Shown here: positions 32,921-43,764 of the stretch, in pieces
How positions within the stretch are numbered: the stretch's first letter is position 1
Layout: the number at the start of each line of letters is the position of its first letter
From: Ectobius pallidus
Taxonomy: Eukaryota > Arthropoda > Insecta > Blattodea > Ectobiidae
Length of the DNA stretch: 64,000 nucleotides
Direction: 5' to 3'
Assembly (NCBI GenBank): GCA_964059195.1
Contig: CAXKWD010000005.1
Coordinates: forward strand, 140,827,686 to 140,891,685
The notes under the pieces: model-generated
Seen by the model: only the letters and a program-made list of their open reading frames with translations
Told to the model about the DNA's origin: nothing
Databases searched by the model: none
Translations under genes and position numbers: made by a program

Positions 32921-35484
32921 CAACTAACTAAAAGTAACAAAGAAAACATTAGGGGCCATGCTAAATTTCCATTGCTATTTTCATTGGGTTTCTAAAAGCG
33001 CAGATCTCTTTTCAAACTGAATATACCAACAGATGGCGTCAAAATATAACAATCGACATTCTGCACCCTGACTGTTTTCTTTTGTTACGATAAACGTGTA
33101 TACCCACGTCAGGTTTTCCAGGCAAATGCCGGACTGGCTAATAATCCCCTCACACAGATACACGCACTGCTACATACATTAGAAAACATCTCTACACGAT
33201 ACTAAACAAACATAACTAACGACAAGCAATCGACTTAATGGCAAGAAAGACAAACCCGCGCTAATACACAACGACATAAGTACACAGCCCAAACATGTCA
33301 ATTTCACCACACATCCCATCAGGATGTACGTAAGGGCACTATTAGGTAAACGCATCAAAGAAATGGTTACCAAAATTTGGTTTGACCGGAAGTGATAAGT
33401 TTCATTGCTTGGCACTCCGGGGGCAAAAAATAAGAGGCACGGTCACGAATTGTACGAAAGTTGAAAAACAGCCAAACTAAATAAATAAATTATAACATTT
33501 ACAAAGTTTCGCGAAACATTTGAAAACACCACTGAGTACTTTAAATGTCTAATTATAAGTGTAATATTTAGATCTCTAAATTGAATGTGCCCTTTAGCTA
33601 TACATTTTCTTGGTGGATCTCCTGCTTGCAGGCAGGATCACTCAACAAAGTTAAAACACTGAAGTAACTTCCAGAAGAGAGAAAGTTGGATAATCATGAA
33701 TCGCCGTGAGGTTGGCAGCAGTGTTCTACAGTACATGGCTCGCTTGTTAGAGACTTGCATAGCCCAAAGCATCCTTCCATCCGTCCGTCATACCACTACA
33801 ACCATGTGACACATGATAATATAATGATGTCTCAGAAATAATGCTGTGACAATGGAAGTAAAAAAGCAAATTCACATTTTTTGCATCAAGGGATTTTGGA
33901 CTCTGCAAGGGGATTTATGCATGAGTTTGTCTTCCTACTATTCGTGGAGTGGACGCTGGTTCATACTGACAAAGGCAACATTTCGTTCTTCTGCTTTTCA
34001 TAGGCATCCACCATCGTATTACACAGGTATACACTGCACAGTTTTCATGAACTCAAGTGCAAAATTTTAGGGAGGGTTGAGGGAATTCAGACATGTTTTT
34101 AAGGATAGAAAATCTTGCTGCAGTGTTTCATTAACGCCCAGTGCATATTTCTCATAAATAGTTTCCTTTTTGGTTATTCAAACACATCTAGACCTGTTAA
34201 GAAGTATAATAAGAAAATGTCTTTTTAGACAGTGGAAGACAAAATAAGCAAGTTTAACGGCAGACGGTATTAATTAAAAGGAGAAAATATCACTGAGTGT
34301 TATAAAATTATAACACTACAGGGTGACCAAGTTTCATTGCTTCGCATGGAAAATACTTTTTTATGTAAGAATAATTGCACATGATCATTAAATAGATTCT
34401 GTCTAATATAAACTTAAAATATTAAAATTCATTACTTTTTTTAAACGCTAAAATTCTCACGGTGGTCACAAATATGTCCTACCTGTTAGCAGAAAAATGA
34501 TGTCCGTTCCATCTCTTACATTGGCAGTCATATGACGAGAAATCAACCTCTGTTTGCGGAAGTGAATACTAGGTGGCAGGAGAGTTCACGAGCAGCTTTA
34601 AAGCTCCCAAATTGGCTGCAGGGTACACGTATTAAAAATCATTATTTCACAAATATTAACGCATGTCTAAAAATAGTGTATGATACACATGGTAAAATGA
34701 TTTTATTTCGCTCTTGTGGGCTCGTTGCACAAGCATATCTACTTGCAGAATAAAATCCTCCTTTAGTCCTTGTAACTTTTAATAAGTAACTATTAATGAA
34801 CAGTAAATGTTTTCTATTATATTGAATAATAAGTGTAGTTAAGAAATTTAAAATTGATTATGAGAAGGAAGGTAGCAATCACTGAGAGACCAAATTAAAT
34901 AATTTAATAATTATATATATTTACAAGAGACCTACTTATATTTAATTTTAACCTTTTATCTAATACACAATTATATAATAATTGGAGATTTTATAAGACA
35001 ACTTCAATATACATAGTTATTTTACTTATTTTCACGATGCGCCTAACAGCAATTTTGTGTGCCTACTAAAATCTAGGGAAGATAGGCCTACAGGAGTAAT
35101 TACCTAATAGAGACATAATGTCGGCTTTATATTACATTTTAATTAACTCCTGCTTGATTAACATTTCATGTCGTGAGTCCTTTAGGGCCGGCCAGAATAG
35201 TTTCAGGTCTTGAATGCACAGCACTCAACAGGGGTTCTGTTTGATGGAACTGAAGTACCGGCAGTCATCTTAGAATAGCCTATTCAATGCAACTATCAAC
35301 TGTTAAGTTCATTAGCAGAAACGTTAGGGGAGCCCTTGTATATTTATGGAGAGGCAAGGAATGGGAAAGTTCTTATCGTCATAAATCCCAACGGTTCATA
35401 TTCCCTTGCTAAACAACCCATGAGACATCTTCAGTTCTCTATTGCATTGGGTTTCGAATTGTATTAATGAATTTAATTTCTACT
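32921..35484. other. Long stretch without recognised features
   Basis: Several 60-80 codon frames (33179-33415 minus, 33846-34070 plus, 34532-34753 plus) have no recognisable motifs. A small hairpin TCCTGC/GCAGGA is at about 33618. Confidence 0.4.
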
Positions 35485-35547
35485 CACTAGCCTTTAGCCA
35501 TTTCATAGATTATAGGTGGTGCCATTTTAAGAAGGCCTCGTCCAAAC

Positions 35548-35658
35548 CAGGGTTGCCACATCAGAAGCGTAGAACTGTCGTACCAATATTCGAAAATAGT
35601 CGTATGCTAGTTAAAACTGTCGTATACTTGTGATTTTTCAGTGTAATGAACTTATTGC

Positions 35659-35713
<55 letters not shown>

Positions 35714-36099
35714 GTGATAATAATAATAATAATTAATAGTCGGTACTATACACCTTACATATATCATGTAATTGTTAATAAATCATCTTATTTGTAAATG
35801 ATTAGGCGTGTTTCATTATCTACCGATGTGCCAAATTTGGTAAAATACAATAAAATTAAATAATCCGTAATTGCAACAGCGTTGTTATTATTAGCTTACA
35901 ACAAAAACCACGAGAAAACAAAGAGCTGAAAAATATATCAAAATTCAAAATTAATTAGAGGATTGGTTAAATAAATATAAAACGCTATGTTAAAAATAGT
36001 CGTACAAATAGGCATACTACTCATGGTTGCGTCGTACGTCGTACAAATCTATGAAATAATCGTATGTGTACGATTAAAGTCGTACGTATGGCAACCCTG
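35548..36099. mobile_element. 552-bp hAT-like non-autonomous element with paralogous empty site
   Basis: Ends CAGGGTTGCCA and TGGCAACCCTG, with flanks GTCCAAAC (35540-35547) and GTACAAAC (36100-36107), 8 bp with one mismatch. The uninterrupted paralogue at 38305-38660 has a single CGTCCCAAACCATCG at this point, which confirms the insertion site. Subterminal regions carry many GTCGTA/TCGTAC motifs, probable transposase-binding repeats. A (TAA)n tract (35661-35734) lies inside. No coding. Confidence 0.92.
35661..35734. repeat. (TAA)n microsatellite
   Basis: TAA units with a TGG interruption, inside the hAT-like element. Confidence 0.95.
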
Positions 36100-36439
36100 G
36101 TACAAACCATCGTCTATCTGCAAAATAATATACAGGAATAGCATTGTTCCCTAACCCGAAAATATGCAGAGACTTCGACACCAACAAAGAACAGGTGCTC
36201 AGGTCGCGTGGCTTTCCCCAGTATTGCCACTGTAATTCATTACTTCTTAAGTAAAGTAAGTGCTGTGGTACGTATTTGGCAACACTGTACTGGACTGCAG
36301 ACAAGAGTGAATGCGCCTAATTATCTTTCTATTCACTGCTTGACAATTCGAAAAAGATTAGGGTGGCGTCAGATAGGGGAAGTTCTTGGAATAAGAGTCT
36401 TTAAAAAGTGGCACCCACTCTACATCCTTTAATTACTAG

Positions 36440-36790
36440 GAATGTATTATATGTTTGTAACCTTATATTGTTAGCTATTTCATACACTGTAAATAGTTAT
36501 ATCTTACTTTAGCATTTAGAAATTCATTATCTTGCAAATAACCTCATTTTATGCATATTTCTTTTTGCATTATTAATAATATTATGCTTTAGTAATTAGA
36601 AATGTCATATTTTTATAAATAAATAACTACAAGCTGACAATGTTAGCTATTTCTTGTACTATTCATATACAGTATTACTTAAATTAAGAATGTATTTATT
36701 TGTAAATAACTATAACCATATATTGTTAGCCAACTCATGTACTGTAATTAATATCCATATGTTATGCTTTAGTATTATGTTTGTAAGTAA
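36440..36790. repeat. Degenerate AT-rich repeats (TGTTAGC.A.TTC.TGTACTGT)
   Basis: Three imperfect occurrences at about 36468, 36644 and 36737, with shared intervening TTATGCTTTAGTA.TTA and GTAA.TAACTATAACC blocks. Probably a decayed tandem duplication. Confidence 0.5.
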
Positions 36791-37267
36791 CTATAACCTT
36801 AATATACCTTAAGGGTAAAATAAGGTAAAACTTTTGGATAATAAATAATAATTTCTACTCAAATCAAAATCAGACTTAACAGTTTTAGTGGCTTCAGACT
36901 GCTGTATAAGTAACTTCATTAGTTACAATATGAGAGGCAACATGTCTTAATCCCCTAAAAAAGCCTACGCTAAATTTAAAAATTGATCCCATCAATATCT
37001 CACTTCTTTATATATAATGTGGCAGTGACTGGGAGGAAATTTTGCTTAAAAGTGCCTACATAAAGTCGGCAATTCCAAGGTAAGTAAAGTGTAATAGAAC
37101 TTAATGTTAAGAAAGTGGATCTTTGTGATACAATTATTACGTTCAAAACAGTATATTTTTAATTAAAATTTTCCTCAGTGATTTAAGAATCATCTTCCGC
37201 CGTCCGTTTAATCGAATTCTTGCCACTCGGAGATATAAGCATAGAATTTTCTGGAGGAGTTTTCTAC
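36791..37267. other. No recognised feature
   Basis: AT-rich; nothing supported. Confidence 0.35.
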
Positions 37268-37486
37268 AAGTGCCAAATGGTACTTTCTAAGAATGCTTTG
37301 TGAACGGAAAAAAGTATGTGAACTTGTGCGTCCGTCAATTTGTCTGTTCGAGCAGTATCATATTTTCATGAAACTTAGTATACACACTTATAAAATCTAT
37401 AGAAAGAACCCTATTGATTTTGGACCAAATGGATTGACCGCTACCGGAGTAACAACCAATTAGCGGACACATGCTTTTAAAGAGCA
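37268..37486 (+). repeat. Dispersed repeat, copy 2 (no microsatellite)
   Basis: Partner of 32348-32628. Here the centre reads GTATGTGAACTTGTGCGTCC and continues, probably the ancestral sequence replaced by TAA repeats in the other copy. Confidence 0.8.
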
Positions 37487-38304
37487 TTTTTTTATTGCAT
37501 CAATCAATAGAGCTGAATATGCTGATCAAATTTTCTCTTGAAACCCGTGGTCTAAAACTCAATAGTTTCTGAAATATGACTTTTAACGGTCACATTCGTT
37601 CTAATTTTTTTAAAGTAAAAATTTCAAGTGGAAATATATGTGAAAATGAAAAAGTTCAGTATGTTCGTACATGAATAGTTTTTTCCTGCTCAAAATATTA
37701 AAGATATGCATGAATTCTAAGCATTTCATGTTTGTTCTTGTTTTGCTAGCAGTGCATATAGCCGTCGTTCACATTCTGTACTCTTGCAGTAGGCCTACAC
37801 CAACTTTTTTTCAACGATGCGATGGTATAGTTTTATAGTTATAAAATGTGCGTGCTTGTTCAAATTTGATAGGTACAAGCAGGTGCAAGCAAAGATTTTG
37901 AATGGAATAGGCCTAGTTGAAACATCTGACACTTTGTTTTATCAGTTTACCTGATTTATTGAAAACTAATTTAATTACGCTTGTTTTCCTATATATTGAC
38001 AGATGGTTAGCCCATAACTCCATTGGCCTATCTAATAGGAAACTAAGTTATTTCTTAGACGTGAAATGGCCGGTGAATTTGGCCAAGAGGCTCTGTATAA
38101 GTTTTACGTTAATTAACATGGTGTAAATGCAGAGCGGAGGTAGTATACCAGTGCAATTTAAAGGAGAAATGTAAAATCTGTTTTGAGGTTTGTGATTAAA
38201 TCCACGATTTATGAGACAACTAGATAAATTCTACACAGAATGTCAATAACCCGCAGCTAGATAGATCTTTCGGTAGCAATAGCCTGCCTGTCACTAATAT
38301 AAAA
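37487..38304. other. No recognised feature
   Basis: The 69-codon frame at 37917-38126 (plus) is unrecognised. Confidence 0.4.
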
Positions 38305-38660
38305 ACTAGCCTATTGCATACTGTTGGTGTCATTTTAAGAAAACCTCGTCCCAAACCATCGTCTATCTAGAAAAGAATATAATAGCATTGTTCCCTAATC
38401 CGAAAATCTGCACAGACAAAGAACAGGTGCTCTGATAGTCGCGTGGATTTCTCCAGTGTTGTCGCTGTTATTCAGTACTTAAGTAATGTAAGTGCTCTGG
38501 TACGTATTTGGCAACATTGTACTGAACTGCAGACAAGTGTGAATATGCCTAATTACCTTTCTATTCATTGTTTGACAGGTCGAAGAGGATTAGGGTGGCG
38601 GCAGGTAGGGGAAATTCTTGGAGAAAGTCTTTAAAAAGTGGCACCCACTCTACATTTCCT
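38305..38660 (+). repeat. Paralogous repeat R, copy 2 (empty site)
   Basis: Uninterrupted counterpart of 35485-36427. The frame 38443-38634 shares VRIWQHCT.LQT.VN.PNYL and SIHCLT...GLGWRQ.GE.LG with the frame in copy 1. This could reflect former coding function or simply recent common origin of the DNA. Confidence 0.9.
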
Positions 38661-38757
38661 CCCTTAGAACTTATGCTCAGGATTTTTACAACCAATAAAT
38701 TAATACAACGTTCAATAAATTACTTCTCGATATATACATTCCTATAATTCCACAAGT

Positions 38758-39804
38758 GAGTGGCTTAATATCAAAGGCGGACATCTGTCGGAAAAATTGA
38801 AATTGAGTTAGAAGTGGATTCCTGTAGGATTTTGTCTCCCCTTTCTAATGGTGAAATCGGTTTCTGTCAGAAACGGGCGCAAGCACGTAATTTTTTGCTT
38901 CAAAGTTGAAGGTTTGTTTCAAATTCGGACTCCTGCTATGCAAGTTGTTTTCAACATCGGACATCTACCAAGCAGCCAATGCGGGAGCTAGAATCTGATC
39001 ACATGACTTCCGTTTTAGCAATGGCTGCTACTGTTCCCAATGTGACAATCTGTTTTGCTCATTTTGCGTGCTTGTAATAATATTATTTTGACCTTGCAAT
39101 AATATTATTTAAGGTATTATTCAAAAGAGAAAGTGTTCCCATGGAGAATAATATTTCAGTTAGTGAAGGGGGCACAAGAAGAAGGAAAAGCAATTCAGAA
39201 AAGTGGAAAAGAAATGTGGAGAATCGTCAACTTCACATTTCGGATAATGCTGATTTGATATGTCAAAATCTATCGTGTGGTGAAAGTTTGATGTCAGAAA
39301 TGTTAGAGTTATTCATAACGAATACTGTAACACGGTAAAACCTCGTTAACAGGGCATAGAATAATAATGAATTAACATTATTGCTAGCTGTTGCAATCGC
39401 GAGAATCGTGCGGTATTTATAAAACAAAATCTTCTTTAAGGAATTTTGACAATATATTGGTATTTAATTCGTACTGTATTTCAGTTTTCACCTCATATCT
39501 TTCATAGCAATATTAGGGTTGGTCAGATATGGAATTTCTTAGGTGAGTCATTTGGATCGAAAACGGACACCTACCATCATATTTGTATCAAAAGCGGACA
39601 TCTGTCAATTTTTGTTTCAAAACAGTCACTGACTTTCTTAATGATATTGATATCAGAAACAGAACACAGTTTATTTAAGACTTCTAAGCGGAAATATTAA
39701 AAAGAAGCCATAAAAAATACATAAATATAACTTGTATATAAGGAACTGGCATTTTTCAGGATTTATGAATTCGTCAGATGTCCGCCTTTGATATCAAGCC
39801 ACTC
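38758..39804 (+). mobile_element. TIR DNA transposon of about 1.05 kb with subterminal repeats
   Basis: Terminal inverted repeats of about 30 bp: GAGTGGCTTAATATCAAAGG then CGGACATCTG (38758 on), and the complement of the right end GAGTGGCTTGATATCAAAGG then CGGACATCTG (to 39804). Variants of the TCAAA.GCGGACATCT core recur inside (about 38916, 38947, 39556 and 39588), as expected for transposase-binding sites. It contains one small ORF (39141-39338). Target duplication not resolved. I cannot name the superfamily. Confidence 0.75.
39141..39338 (+). CDS. 65-residue N-terminal fragment of a transposon-encoded protein
   Basis: A basic N-terminus with RRRKSNSEKWKRNVENRQ. A similar (R/K)RK...WKRNV.K..R motif occurs, from memory, near the N-terminus of an uncharacterised protein family widespread in insect transposons. 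The frame stops long before any catalytic domain, matching a deletion derivative. It starts ATG at 39141 within the TIR element described above and has no splice-supported continuation. Confidence 0.4.
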   Translation: MENNISVSEGGTRRRKSNSEKWKRNVENRQLHISDNADLICQNLSCGESLMSEMLELFITNTVTR

Positions 39805-40023
39805 TACTTTCCTTGAACCAAAACAATTATGGTATTTAGCTCAAAGGTCTTCTTTCGATTTGGACTAATAACGTAAAAGAACGAGTCTGGAATCAGCCAA
39901 ACACAGACCTGATTCACTTAATCTTTATCCGAAATTGCTTTATCACCTCTTACAATAGTGATGAAGACACCTCTTTTCTTTATATTCTAATCAGGCCGCA
40001 GAATCTCTAGGCAGTGACTTATG
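39805..40023. other. No recognised feature
   Basis: Short spacer between two transposons. Confidence 0.35.
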
Positions 40024-40025
40024 TA

Positions 40026-40600
40026 CAGAGTGCTTCAGAAAAATGTATGCACACTTCGAAGTGTCATAGAAAATCTATTTTCCGTTCTACAAGGTTAAAT
40101 TTCTGAAAACGGAAAGCTCAAAGTCCAATTTGAAAAATAAATTACTTTCTGATGAAAATGTGATTGTTCAAATGTTCAAATGTTCAAATGTTCAAAATTG
40201 TGGCCTTCAGCATCAATACATTTCTGAGTACGAGTCACCATTGATTCCGTCCATAGTACCAAAGTGCCCAATGAGATCTCTGCGCACACCCCTTGAATCT
40301 CATTCCAAAGTGTGTCTAAGTTACGTTGTTTACGTTTGTACACATCTTGTTACTGTGCCCCATAAGAAGAAATCCAGCGGCGTTAGGTCTGGAGAGCATA
40401 CAGGAAACTGATTGGCTCCCTGAGTCCTATCCACTGCCTAGACAAATTTCGGTCCAGGTATGCTCGTACGTCCTTATGGCAGTGCGGCGGAGCGCCATCT
40501 TGTTGGTAATAAAACCGTATAATGCACGAATGGCAGGGAATATGGAATGAGCAAGCACTGTTTGGTATTTTTCATTGTTGGATGATTATGGCACGTTTGT
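40026..40600 (-). mobile_element. Mariner-like element, one terminus and broken transposase
   Basis: Left end CAGAGTGCTTCAGAAAAATG after TA (40024-40025) resembles mariner-type termini. A minus-strand transposase relic (40330-40590) follows. The right terminus was not found. Near 40166-40193 there is a short (ATGTTCAA)n tandem. Confidence 0.7.
40330..40590 (-). pseudogene. Mariner-like DDE transposase remnant
   Basis: The minus strand reads NNEKYQTVLAHSIF, then ALYGFYYQQDGAPPHCHKDV, RAYLDRNLSRQWIG, a frameshift, and CSPDLTPLDFFLWG. QQDGAPPH holds the second catalytic Asp and SPDL the third, about 35 residues apart, which fits the mariner DDE/D spacing. The N-terminal DNA-binding domain and first Asp are not identifiable. 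It is related to, but distinct from, the remnant at 25810-26115. Confidence 0.85.
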
Positions 40601-40857
40601 TGGACGATTGTTGAATCTATTCTGCTGCCATCTGTTGAAGAAATATAACATTACTTTCTCCCAGAAATTTAACCTACACCTTCTGCAAAATTGATAAAGC
40701 CATAACCTCAACAGCATGAATGAAATGCATCTTTTCCTACGTGCGTGATGTCTTTAAAAAATCAGTGCTTAACAGTATGTGTCGCTAGAAACTAAAAAAT
40801 TATATAATTGTGTTTTACCCAAGATATCGTCAATATTTCAGCAAACAATACTTGAAT

Positions 40858-41671
40858 TATCTCAAAGTATATACTGATGGCTCAAAACGAGACTCAAGAT
40901 CAGGATGTGGCAGAGTCATTTCCTCAAGTGTTCACTCCTATCGCTTACCGGATTACTTCTCCATCTTTTCATGTGAAGCCTGGGCTATTCTCAAAGCTAT
41001 TGAAATAAGCACTCAGAGTAATAACTGCTCACAATTTGTTATCTTCTCTGATTCTATGTCAGCTCTTGGTGACATTGAAAACAAATCTACAAGGAACCCA
41101 CTCATCCAAATGATTCAGGAACGTTTGTTTTTCACTCAAAAAATGGTACCCAAATCTCATTAGCATGGCTTCCCGCACATAAAGGTATTTCTGGTAATGA
41201 AAACGCAGATACAGCAGCTAAATCTGCTACAGTCTTCCCACAAATTGAATTTTTTTTAATGGTACATTGGAGGACACCAAAACATTGATCAGATCTGAAA
41301 TTACGAAGCACTGGGATGAAACATGGAGATCCACTCCTTCAAAACTGCAGCTCGTCCGGAAATCAGTTACTGAGCCAGCCATTCCGAATACTCTCATCTG
41401 TAGAAGGCAACAAGTCCTGCTGACCAGGCTGCGGATTGGCCACTTCAACCTTAGCCATGGCTATCTTATGAAGAAATCTATTAAGGATCCATGCCCGAAA
41501 TGTAATGGGGATGTAACTTCCTCCCATCTTATTCTGGAATGTCCACGGTTATTGCATGTAAGGCGTCTGTTAAATATCAAAGGAGACTTATACAATATAT
41601 TTAAAAATGATGAAGGATGCCTTAAGGTTATCTCACTTTTGGAACTGTCACAGTTAAAATCATTCATATAA
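40858..41671 (+). pseudogene. LINE ORF2: RNase H domain and C-terminal domain, frameshifted
   Basis: Frame 1 (to about 41163) contains YTDGSK, FSCEAWAILKAIE and VIFSDSMSAL. Frame 2 continues LAWLPAHKGISGNENADTAA. Together these supply all four RNase H acidic residues (D, E, D, D) and the catalytic-loop His. A second shift around the T-run at 41248 leads to the frame 41267-41671, with RRQQVLLTRLRIGHFNLSHG then YLMKK and CPKCNGDVTSSHLILECP. That is the zinc-knuckle-like C-terminus (CPxC...H...CP) common after RNase H in such elements. At least two frameshifts inactivate it. Confidence 0.88.
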
Positions 41672-41888
41672 TGTAAAATCAATTCATAGTTTGTCAGTAG
41701 TTGCTAAATTACTTCCAGTCCTTTTTGTGTTTAATATGTTGTTCTTCTTACTAAATTTAAAGTTGCATATATGTTTTTCTTCATTCTTCACTTCTTGTAG
41801 CACTTGTTCAATATAAATGTATTAATTATTGTGGTCGCTGGTGACCCTGGCAGTTAAAAAGCGACCTTAAATAAATAAATTAAAAAAA
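40858..41888 (+). mobile_element. 5'-truncated non-LTR retrotransposon (RNase H-bearing)
   Basis: ORF2 3' portion, 3' UTR with a GGTCGCT/AGCGACC stem (41833-41866), AATAAATAAA and a poly(A) run. Direct repeats AATACTTGAAT at 40847-40857 and 41889-41899 are the likely target duplication (one edge overlaps the A-run). The domain order RNase H then Cys/His-like C-terminus fits the I/R1/LOA-type groups; exact clade not determined. Confidence 0.8.
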
Positions 41889-41899
41889 AATACTTGAAT

Positions 41900-42239
41900 A
41901 AATGCAATTGTGTTTCCACCCAGTCTACGATCTTGTTTTGTTAAAAAAAAAACAACCAAATTGATTATATTTCAATCCTTTTAATAGTATTGCCTCAGAC
42001 TAAATTTCTGTTCAAATAATTCAATTTCAATATATTTATGTAATTGTTATTGCATATTATTCGTTAAATGGTAGTTATATATGTATCTTGAGACATGGAA
42101 CCCTCCCTAGATTTCCAAATCACTCGTGTGATAATACTATGATAAATACATTAAGTTTACAATAACTTATGTTGTTGTTGTATTTTTAGATAGCAATTAC
42201 TGCTAATAATAAATACATCACTTATTCAATAAATATCAA
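41900..42239. other. No recognised feature
   Basis: AT-rich spacer between two LINE relics of opposite orientation. Confidence 0.35.
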
Positions 42240-42750
42240 TCTTCTTAGATGAACATTAATACTCTAGTTGGATTGCAGTCTTAAGTTTATTTCTAAATGC
42301 ATGTATTGAAGAAGATGGTTTGATATAAGTCTTACACTATCCATGAATTGAGATTTCCTGTTTCTCACATAATCCAAAAAGTAGTTTTTTCCTGTTCATG
42401 TGCTGTATGAATGTACTTCTTCATTCTTCTTTAACTACTCCCTAAAAGTTTTTGGTAATAAATTGTTTTCAATTTTGAAGATAAAAGTCATCATGTCAAT
42501 ATACACTTGATCTTTAAAGTATACCATATCAAACTCCAGAAGAATATCTTTAATCGAAATCCAAGAATAAGTAGGATTCAAAATAGATCTAGGGCCAGAA
42601 TTTATAATTACTTGCATTCTTGATATAACTTCACCATTTGCGTTTGCAAAAACAAAATTACAGTACTGAATATGTGGCATTGAGGATATTAAGTTTAACT
42701 CTTCCAGGCACAATATATCTTATTCTTCGTAATATAGAAACTTTTTGTTT
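42240..42750 (-). pseudogene. CR1/Jockey-like reverse transcriptase C-terminal region
   Basis: Minus-strand frame 42435-42713 contains MPHIQYCNFVFANANGEVIS, RMQVIINSGPRSIL and YIDMMTFIFKIENNLLPKTF. This matches the PH..YC...F.NA......LQ...N...R.IL segment and the F(I/K)YK(I/L).N.LLP segment seen downstream of the RT catalytic core in CR1/Jockey ORF2 proteins. Weaker similarity continues to about 42240 in shifted frames. The YxDD core is not present; the 5' side is lost near 42750. Confidence 0.65.
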
Positions 42751-43336
42751 TAACTTTTGGTGAGAGGGATTTAAACTAAACCATCCACCTGTGTTATTAA
42801 ATTCCCGTTACTTTCTCTTCTAATTTCCAGCACTTAACAAAACAAATGCAGGAGTGAGATTAAATGAAAACAATCCAAAATCCGTCTTCTTAATTACCTT
42901 TACCCTTCAGAAATTTGAGAGCTGGCAATATTCGGAAACAAATGAACGTATTGATTGTATGTTGTATTAACTGAAGAGGAGTAAAATGTAGGAGGGAAAA
43001 AAACTCAGAAAAAAAAGAGAAGCGCTGAACAAATTCTGGAGCTAATTTGAATGTCAGAGGGGATCACAGTCTCGGCTCTGCACGTCTCCGATAGACAGCG
43101 CCACAGTCGCTCCCCTGTTATTGGAATTAGGACTTAACATAAAAAAGTAAGTTCGTTTTTAAAGGAAATTGAGGTAATGTTAGGGAAATCATATTTTTTT
43201 GGTATCACGATAGAAGTCACACTACTGTAGTTAATATCAAAATCAATTTACCCCTAAGCAACAAACTTTGGACTAAACCAGTGAACGAAATGTGTAAACA
43301 TGTGGGAGATTTGATGAGCTGTTCTACCTCGAGTGA
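42751..43336. other. No recognised feature
   Basis: Nothing supported apart from A/T homopolymer runs. Confidence 0.35.
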
Positions 43337-43552
43337 TGAGATGTGATATAATGTAATGAAATGTAAAGAAATTAAACAAAATGTAACGAACTAAAATAAA
43401 ATGTAACAAAATGAAATGCAATGTAATGAAATGAAATGGAATGAAATAAAATGCAATGTAACGAAATGAAATAAAACGAAATAAAAAATAAAATGTAATG
43501 AAATGAAGTGCAATATAATGTAATGAAATTAAATGTAATGTAATTAATAAAA
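43337..43552. repeat. Degenerate pentamer array (ATGTA/ATGAA/AAATG)
   Basis: About 215 bases of AATGT, AATGA and AAATA-type pentamers. The minus-strand frames (43254-43556, 43372-43575) are repetitive F-I-S-L-H-Y peptides produced by the 5-bp period read in three frames. Confidence 0.9.
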
Positions 43553-43764
43553 ACAACAGCTTTATAAGATGTCATTTTAACATATTAATTTTATATTTAG
43601 ATATATTAATTTTCCTTGGTTAGTAAATTCTATACAAAGATCATTTTACATAAGCCTAAGTTGAAATTTAAAAAGGACAAAACAAGCGTCACAGTTATAT
43701 GAGTTTAGAATATAGCCTAATGCATACATAGAACGGACATCCCACAGATTCTTCCATCGTGTGT

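Larger units (their letters stand above)
35485..36427 (+). repeat. Paralogous repeat R, copy 1 (interrupted by a hAT-like insertion)
   Basis: Segments 35485-35547 and 36100-36427 together match 38305-38660 in order and orientation. Matching blocks are CATTTTAAGAA..CCTCGTCC, AACCATCGTCTATCT, ATAGCATTGTTCCCTAA, GTACGTATTTGGCAACA, TTAGGGTGGCG.CAG.TAGGG and AAAAAGTGGCACCCACTCTA. Both copies contain a similar 60-75 codon frame (36208-36432 here). I do not recognise the unit. Confidence 0.9.

Noticed and set aside
39334..39360. Tigger-like end (GTAAAACCTCGTTAACA)
   Set aside because: Short match inside another transposon with no partner terminus.
40806..41915. AATTGTGTTT direct repeat as the LINE target duplication
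   Set aside because: The right copy does not abut the poly(A) tail; AATACTTGAAT does.
43254..43575. Repetitive F-I-S-L-H-Y frames as a membrane protein
   Set aside because: They are direct translations of a degenerate pentamer array read in several frames.
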